A stretch of DNA of 64,000 nt from Pseudovirgaria hyperparasitica (lineage: Eukaryota; Ascomycota; Dothideomycetes; Acrospermales; Acrospermaceae): the NCBI RefSeq assembly GCF_010093815.1, contig NW_022985553.1, positions 1,274,133 through 1,338,132 on the forward strand, given 5' to 3'. The position numbers and the translations under genes are program-made. The notes beneath the pieces were generated by a model that did no database searches, was not told the origin of the DNA, and was given only the letters and a program-made list of their open reading frames with translations. Of the stretch, positions 57,335 through 64,000 are shown in pieces. Positions within the stretch are counted from its first letter, which is position 1. The number at the start of each line of letters is the position of its first letter.

Positions 57335-59555
57335 ATGCTGGCACAATACTTTGCCCGCCGAGCGGTCAGCAAGCGCTCTCCTCACCTGAAGGACTTTCGC
57401 AGTTGTGGTCCATTTCATGGCACCAAAATACCTATCATTTACCGATCAATTCGAATATATGCAACAACCCCACCAGACGCGAAGCAGGCCAGCAACACGA
57501 AATTACAAGTGCAAGAGACCACCCGTCAAGAGACTATAGAAAAAGGTGAAAGCATAAAGCCGGAATCGTTTGAAAAGAAACAAAATGCAGACCAAGCAAG
57601 GTCCGGAGTTCTGCTGGCCGAGCAAACAGTCTCAAATAAAGAGCAGCGCAAGGCTGACTGGGCCATCATAAAGGAAATGTCCGCGTACATTTGGCCAAAG
57701 GATAATCTAGGTGCGAGATTACGAGTCACATCAGCTGTTGGGCTGCTCATTGGAGCAAAGCTGCTCAATGTTCAGATCCCTTTTTACTTCAAGAGCATAG
57801 TTGATTCGATGAACATCGACTTCTTGGCTGTGGGAGGGACTGCGTGGACTGTTGCAGGCTCCATAATATTGGCATATGGAGTCACTAGAATTGGCGCCAC
57901 GGTATTCCAAGAGCTACGGAATGCTGTATTTGCTAGTGTTGCACAGAAGGCGATTCGAAGAGTGGCATGTGGTGTATACGAGCATCTGCTGAGATTGGAT
58001 CTCAATTTCCATCTCACCAGGCAGACTGGTGGCTTGACAAGAGCCATTGATCGAGGCACGAAGGGCATCAGCTTCCTCCTCACTTCTATGGTTTTTCACG
58101 TGATACCAACGGCGCTTGAAATCGCTCTTGTCTGTGGTATCTTGACGTATCAGTACGGTCCACAATTCGCTGCAATTACAGCTGCAACTATGATAGCATA
58201 CACTGCATTTACTATTTCCACAACATCGTGGAGAACCAAGTTCCGGAAACAGGCCAACGCTGCAGATAACAAAGCTGCCACAGTTGGTGTCGACGCTTTG
58301 ATCAATTACGAAGCCGTCAAAGTAAGTATCGATGTCTCGACTGTGTCTTGTACCCACTCTGATTGCCGCTAGTACTTCAACAATGAGAAATATGAGGTGT
58401 CTCGGTATGATGCAGCGCTACAGCAATACGAGGGAGCCTCGATCAAAGTCGCTACATCTCTTGCCTTCCTCAATTCAGGCCAGAACTTGATTTTTTCAAG
58501 TGCTCTGACCGGTATGATGTATCTTGCTGCGAATGGTGTCGCGGAAGGCACACTGACCGTTGGTGATCTGGTCATGGTCAATCAACTTCTCTTCCAGCTA
58601 TCGGTGCCCCTGAACTTCCTCGGATCCGTCTATCGCGAACTACGTCAGAGTCTATTGGATATGGAGACCTTGTTCAATTTACAGAAAGTAAATATTTCCG
58701 TCAAGGAGAAGAAGGACGCGATGCCCTTGAAGCTCACAGGTGGTGAGATCAAGTTCGAGAACGTAACTTTTGGCTATCGGCAGGATCGGCCTATCCTTCA
58801 GAACCTGTCCCTAACTATCCCAGCTGGAAAGAAGGTGGCCATTGTTGGCCCGAGCGGGTGCGGCAAATCCACCATTCTTCGTCTTCTATTCCGATCCTAT
58901 GATGTCAAGGAAGGAAAGATTTTGGTCGACGGCCAGGACATACGAGATGTCGGTATTGACAGCTTGAGAAGAGCAATCGGCGTCGTTCCACAAGATACAC
59001 CACTGTTCAACAACACCATTGAACACAATATCCGTTATGGTAACCTCAACGCAAGTCGTGAGGAGGTTGTCGCAGCTGCAAAACGAGCAAGAGTCCACGA
59101 CACGATCGAGAAATTCCCGGATGCTTATAATACAATGGTTGGAGAGCGCGGTATGATGATATCTGGTGGAGAGAAGCAACGTCTGGCTATTTCCCGCATG
59201 TTACTGAAAGACCCGCCACTGCTATTCTTTGATGAAGCTGTACGTCTGCATGCAAAATCACACGCACCAGCCTGCTAATCAGACACAGACATCTGCTCTG
59301 GATACCCATACTGAACAGGGAATCATGAGCAATATTAACAGCATCCTGAAGGAGAAGGAGAGAACATCAGTATTCATTGCGCACAGATTGCGCACGATAT
59401 ACGACAGCGATCTGATTATTGTCCTCAAGGATGGCAAAGTTGCAGAGAGTGGAACACATGAGAAGTTGATTGATCAAGGGGGTCTGTACTCGGAGCTGTG
59501 GAGTGGTATGTATCAGTCTGCTCTATACGACCAGATTCCCAAGCTGACAAAGTGA
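57335..59555 (+). CDS. ATM1: Mitochondrial ABC half-transporter, ATM1/ABCB7 type
   Basis: Inner-membrane exporter of a glutathione-linked sulfur or Fe-S precursor that supplies cytosolic iron-sulfur assembly. Three exons (57335-58321, 58373-59239, 59289-59555) give 706 residues. A basic mitochondrial presequence ([15 protein letters not shown]) precedes a membrane domain of about six helices (residues 130-430) with [16 protein letters not shown], typical of ATM1, and YFNNEKYE, a family hallmark. The nucleotide domain has Walker [10 protein letters not shown] (488-496), the signature ISGGEKQR (about 591-598) and Walker B LLFFDEATSALD (joined across the second intron), so it should hydrolyse ATP. 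It is a half transporter acting as a dimer. All phases fit. Divergent from AIM24. Confidence 0.96.
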
Positions 59556-60359
59556 CAGCGCAAGAGACCATGTTCGTAGACGAAAGACCACCAGGAATCT
59601 AAACACATGACCAAGGGATTTTGAAGGCGATGCATGCAACATGTGATCATTCCCAATCGGAATCTCGCAGCGCCGTCTGATGTATATACCACAATATTCA
59701 GACCACTTTCGATGAAAGCGTGGCAATGTCATTACTGTCTTACCGGCGTCTACCGATCCGTACCTTCATGTCAACAAAATACCCTCGAAATGTCTTTCTT
59801 CATGACAGTATTGGCATTTAATACGATAATATGAAGATGTTTAGAAACATGCACAAGCTGACTGCATGCGGAAGGTGGTTCACTAAGCCCCCTAGTCTCC
59901 CCCACCTTAGCGAATCCATTTACAGGCATCCGATACTCATGATCGCCATCCTAGTAGCGACGGCGTCAATATTCCGGCTCTCACATTCGCTGCGTCCCTG
60001 GACTTTCGGCAGCGATCAACACCTCATCCGCATCTCTTCACCCGCGCATCTTCTACTTTCACCACTTTTAAGCAGATGTCATGTGCTAAACAATTGCTCT
60101 CTTCGGACTCACCTGCCGATAGGAGCAAACAATCATCCTTCAACTGAATCTAAGACCGAAACGGGATGGTCGGATGACGACTCATCTCATGTTGTCGGTA
60201 CGACACAAGCACAACGTCGGCTGCGTGGTTGTCGTCTTGAGTTGTCATTGCTCCGAATACCGGGTAGATTCACCCAACCTTGTCGGCTCGTCTCCGAACT
60301 TGGTCATGCACGTAGCTCTAGCTCCAGTTGCTATCCTACTAATCATGTCGATCACCGCA
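59556..60359. other. Spacer, promoter of the PLC-like gene
   Basis: 800 bp after ATM1. A plus-strand frame (59831-60370) overlaps the next start and has no family I recognise. In-frame ATGs at 60306 and 60345 precede the chosen start. Confidence 0.45.
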
Positions 60360-62059
60360 ATGACTTATAGGTACCTGCTTTTCGCTGTTTTGGCGATGGC
60401 GGGCTTTTGTTCGGTACGTCTTGGGTTCACATACACTGGAGACACATACCTATATCCTCAATAATAGGTCTGGGGGTTTGGTATCTGGATAGATCTCAAG
60501 TAATCCCTACAGGGTAATCACGATGGGTCAAGGTATATCTCCTTTCCATGTGTGAGAGCTTCCGCTGATATGAACAGGCGGCTATCTCACACTTGTCAAT
60601 GGGTCCCCCTTTGATTGGACCGTAGCAAGTCAGCATTCTTACCAGATGGTGACCTGGAACTGGCCGACAGTACCAGCAGGCGAGGCTCGTTATACAGACA
60701 TTTTAACTTTCGCTAATCCGACCAAGGCGAATCGAAGCAGGTTTATGTCGAATGGGGCGACTCGGGAAATATCAAAGACAATTCCGCTGAAGCGTACTAC
60801 TCTATTACCGGAACCGACCAAACTTTCCAGGTCCAGGCCCGGAGCAAGTCTTCTTTCCCTCCGGACTTCCATCTTTACATCTCTCTAGACAATCTCGACA
60901 CCAAATCGAACAACAAAGGTGACGTCATTGATGAAGGCTGGCGCCACGATCGAAGCCTTAATTGGATTCTTTCTCAAGACGACCGGGGTGAGTTCTGGTC
61001 GAACTCTGCCCTGGGAATAGACTGGATGCACCAAAGTTTGCCTACGATTGGTAACCGCAAACTAAAGCACATCTGCATGCCTGGTAGTCACGATGCGGCA
61101 ATGTCAGAGTATCATCCTGGAACCATTGGTGCAAATTATCAGAATACACAGACCCAGCTCTTCAGCTTCTATGATCAACTCGTATATGGGTCGAGGTTTT
61201 TTGACTATCGACCTGTTATATCGAATGGTCAATTCGTTGCTGGTCACTACTCAGAAGTTGCCGATGTCTGGTTTGGGGGAAATGGTCAGAGCATGTCTAG
61301 CGTGATTGACCAAATCAACTCGTAAGTACTCTGGTGGATCAAGGCCTCGTAGCGTAATCTCACAGCCGCTTCAGCTTCACCCAAACCAATCAAGAACTCA
61401 TCATAATCTACCTCTCCCACACTCTCGATACCGACAACAACTTTTCCGCTCTGACCCAAGACCAATGGAACCGCATGTTCTCCGAACTCACTCGCCTAAA
61501 CCACCGCTTCATCCCGTCAACTATACCCTCCGACCTTACCAATCTCAAGCTTAACGACTACATCGCATCCTCTGCCGCCGTTCTCATCCTTGCGGAGCTC
61601 CCTAACGGCATCTCGCTCGGCAACTACGCATCCCAAGGGATATACTCCTCCACTTCCTTTCCCCGCTTCGACGTCTACGCCAATTCCGACGATCGCACTA
61701 CTATGGAAAATGACCAACTCGCCAAACTCCGTGCTCAGCGCCACGTATCCGCGACTGACACCAAAGACACATTTTTCAGTCTCTCCTGGACACTCACGCA
61801 GCAGAACCCATTTGGTGATGCGATTGTTAATTTAGCAGTGAGTGTATGGGACGACTTATTCGCAAAGGCGTATGCGGCTTTCACTCCAGAAAGCTATCCG
61901 AACGTGCTGTTCCTGGATGCATATGCGGCAAGGGATAGGGCTGGGTTTCCGGTGAGCGAGAAGCCGGCGAGTGTGCCTGCATATCCTGACGCTGCGGCAC
62001 TGGCTGTGGCAGTCAACTTCGGAGTTGCGGGGAGGAATGGCTTTGTGACGGGAGAGTAG
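60360..62059 (+). CDS. Secreted PLC-like (PI-PLC X domain) phosphodiesterase
   Basis: Five exons (60360-60413, 60493-60532, 60578-60679, 60727-61321, 61366-62059) give 494 residues. A signal peptide (YLLFAVLAMAGFC) opens the protein; ATGs at 60345 and 60306 are in frame and would lengthen it by 5 or 18 residues. The N-terminal part (GYLTLVNGSPFDW) is the beta-sheet leader seen in fungal members. The phosphodiesterase barrel has HICMPGSHDAAMS with His187 and Asp188, and AGHYSEV with His239 as the second catalytic His. Members cleave phosphodiester head groups; many secreted fungal ones have unknown substrate. The third intron (60680-60726) uses a GC donor. Codons change from C-ending to G-ending near the end. 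Confidence 0.85.
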
Positions 62060-62949
62060 GTAGATATCGGGTCTCCGTGATTGGTAGTCTCGTGCAGATA
62101 TGCTTTCACACGCAAATACCATTCAATCATACTGCCAATTCAATGTGCATACACGTCATTATCACATAAGTTGTTCCCCACCAACCCTGGACTGATACTT
62201 CTACCACTTTCCGAACCTCTATGACCTGCAAATCTATTGGAGCTGTTCTACGTCGGACACATCCTCCTCTCCTTATTGCCCATGCGCTCGCACCACCACA
62301 GTCCTCTCGTTCCGTGTATCTCCAAACCACCCGCTGACCTTCCAGCTAAATACAAATGACCGCATCGACGCACAGCATACCACACACAGCCATCGCAACG
62401 TCTCCTCGAGGCCCAGGCTGAAAGTTTGCTCCGGTCAGGTCAGGCCAGGCCAGGCCAGGCCAGCACCTCTCGACTCACGAGTCGCGATTCGCGACTTACA
62501 AATCGCGCCTGCACTCTCGCTTCGACTTGGGTACCACCGACCTCCGAGGGAAACGCTACGCGCGCCTCACATTGCTCACTCGTCTCACATACATATGAGA
62601 GATCTGTTTGCTCGCTGCCTGCTGCCTGTTGCTCAGGATGCTGTGAGAGCGCACCGAGTCCAATAGACATGTCGTTGGCGCTGCCTTTCGTGGCTACAGC
62701 TGCAGTTGTGGGGCGCGGTGGTGGGACGGCGGGGTGCTGATTGGGCGTTGAGGGGTGCATCGTGCTGCATGGTGGTGTGCTGTAGTGTAGCGAGAGACGT
62801 TGCATGGGGATATGAGGCGGTGCATTGGGCGTGCGAGTGAGGAGGGGTTGTGCTGGGGGTGTCTAGAGCCTCGTCTTGTAGTTTTTGCATTGAAGTGTAC
62901 GGTTCGAGTAAGCTGTTGTGAGTTTCTGAGCGAATCTTTGTCTGGCGAT
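62060..62949. other. Spacer between PLC-like and DUF6594 genes
   Basis: 890 bp with CA/TC-rich stretches and a (ccagg)n repeat at 62436-62463. An imperfect palindrome (gcgattcgcgac, then aaatcgcg) lies near 62485-62507. No gene seen. Confidence 0.5.
62436..62463 (+). repeat. Pentanucleotide repeat (ccagg)n
   Basis: About five tandem units of ccagg, with one variant unit at the left (gtcagg). Possibly unstable in length. Confidence 0.8.
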
Positions 62950-64000
62950 ATGATGGTCGATATTGAGAAGCAGCAGGATGTGAGTTTGGAATTGGGTCTG
63001 TGTGTGTTTTGGTGCTGATATCACGATACAGACACACGCAGAGAATGCTGTTGTCGAGCAGATACCGGCTGGGACGCCGTCGAGTCCGGCTGGTCCTGCG
63101 GCGAATACGAAGAAGACTGCTACGAAGAAACTCACAAGGCTATTTCGAAACATGGTTCCAAAATCGGTGCTTCCGGAGAACGATATTCTAGTCAAAGAAC
63201 TGAAGGCGAGGAGGGATTGTATGTCTGCCATTCCGCAGGAAAGTCTGCTCAAGGGATATCCAAGCGTTGCCGGTCATATGGGGCAAAAGCATACGTCCGC
63301 CATCTTTCGCCGATTCAGTACTCTCAACGCTCAGAATCTGTTGTATATGCAGGCCGAGCTAGTCGCTTTGGAGGGAGAGCTTCGTGATGTAGAGAAGGAG
63401 GATCATTCAAGCGATACATCGCCTAGTTTCGAGTACGTCAGAGACTGGCATTCGCTCAGTAAGTCAAAGAAAAATGGGGATGACATACAACTCAGACTTG
63501 TGATGCGAATAAGGAAGGCTTTAAAAAAATACAGTTAGATGCTCCAACGCAAGCGCCTCGAATGTCGACTAACACTAAAGTCCAGATAAGGCTATGTTAC
63601 AGACGTCAGCTATGCTAGCATTGAGTCCACCAGCTCCCTACGATATAAGCGTGGTTCAAGATTTTCTGTTCACTCAAGGAAACGACGCTTTGATGGGCCA
63701 CGACTCAGGAGTTTGGGGTAGCGTTCACACACCTTTCACTCATGCTCCAGACTTGGTCGCCTTGAAGCCTCGTCAGACGGAGGATAGTTTCTCAGTTTGG
63801 GTAGCTGAGAAGGCATCCGGATACTGGCTACAACTCCGTAGTCGCTGGCATCGCATGACTACCAAGGACACATCTGAAACGCCACAATTTCGAGTGACAG
63901 ATGCAAGTCTTTTGAGAGCGACATACTGGATCACAAGCATTGTTGCAGCGCTTCTACCAGTTCTATCAATAGTTATATTGATATATGTTGACAAGCTTCC
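62950..64000 (+). CDS. DUF6594 protein, cut by the window end
   Basis: Three exons are visible: 62950-62979, 63032-63533 and 63586 to the end. The protein starts MMVDIEKQQD and has a disordered, Thr/Lys-rich lead, then the family core LLKGYPSVAGHMGQKH and IFRRFSTLNAQNLLYMQAEL (about 92-115). After the second intron NKAMLQTSAMLALSPPAPYD continues. The last visible run, LRATYWITSIVAALLPVLSI, begins the membrane helices that close this family. Members are small fungal membrane proteins of unknown role. The second donor (A|gttaga) is weak but the phase fits. At least one helix and the stop lie beyond the window. Confidence 0.85.

Noticed and set aside
59831-60370. 179-codon frame before the PLC-like gene
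   Set aside because: No family, overlaps the start of the next gene in another frame.
1-64000. tRNA, 5S rRNA and CRISPR arrays
   Set aside because: No cloverleaf, 5S or spaced-repeat pattern was recognised by eye; a tRNAscan-SE and Infernal run would be decisive.

Overview
The window is nuclear DNA of a filamentous ascomycete (Pezizomycotina; a dothideomycete-like fungus is my best guess, which the sequence alone cannot settle). The evidence is short introns (about 45 to 85 nt, mostly GT-AG with CTAAC-like branch sites), typical fungal families (HET, 2EXR, DUF6594, Pil1, AIM24, Zn2Cys6 factors), two U6 snRNA copies on the minus strand, and an AT-rich tandem array whose changes look like repeat-induced point mutation. 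I rebuilt exon structures by hand. For every multi-exon gene called with high confidence the spliced length is a multiple of three and the joined protein reads through family motifs.

Layout. 0-10 kb: peroxisomal alcohol oxidase, a secreted App1-like phosphatase with a likely GPI anchor, and a 2EXR/F-box-like protein. 10-22 kb: Dal5-type MFS transporter, S58 (DmpA-type) aminopeptidase, SDR, secreted GH37 trehalase, and a secreted large-subunit catalase convergent with it. 22-27 kb: gene-poor. 27-31 kb: two 2EXR genes on either side of a decayed tandem repeat. 31-44 kb: secreted GMC oxidoreductase, a C2H2+Zn2Cys6 factor divergent from an SDR, an eisosome Pil1/Lsp1 protein whose start codon is split by an intron, a small basic protein, a DJ-1/Hsp31-like protein and a HET-domain protein. 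44-55 kb: gene-poor, with small candidate genes, two U6 copies 2.6 kb apart, and at least six inverted repeats between them. 55-64 kb: AIM24 and ATM1 (both mitochondrial) head to head, a secreted PLC-like phosphodiesterase, and a DUF6594 membrane protein cut by the window end.

How the genes fit together. There is no biosynthetic cluster. Possible links are peroxide chemistry (two GMC oxidases and a secreted catalase, not adjacent), peptide or amide use (Dal5-like transporter next to the S58 peptidase, same strand) and mitochondrial function (AIM24/ATM1 sharing about 400 bp of promoter). The least explained items are the hairpin cluster between the U6 copies, the 105/158-bp array, and a repeated switch from C-ending to G-ending codons near the 3' ends of at least six genes on both strands.
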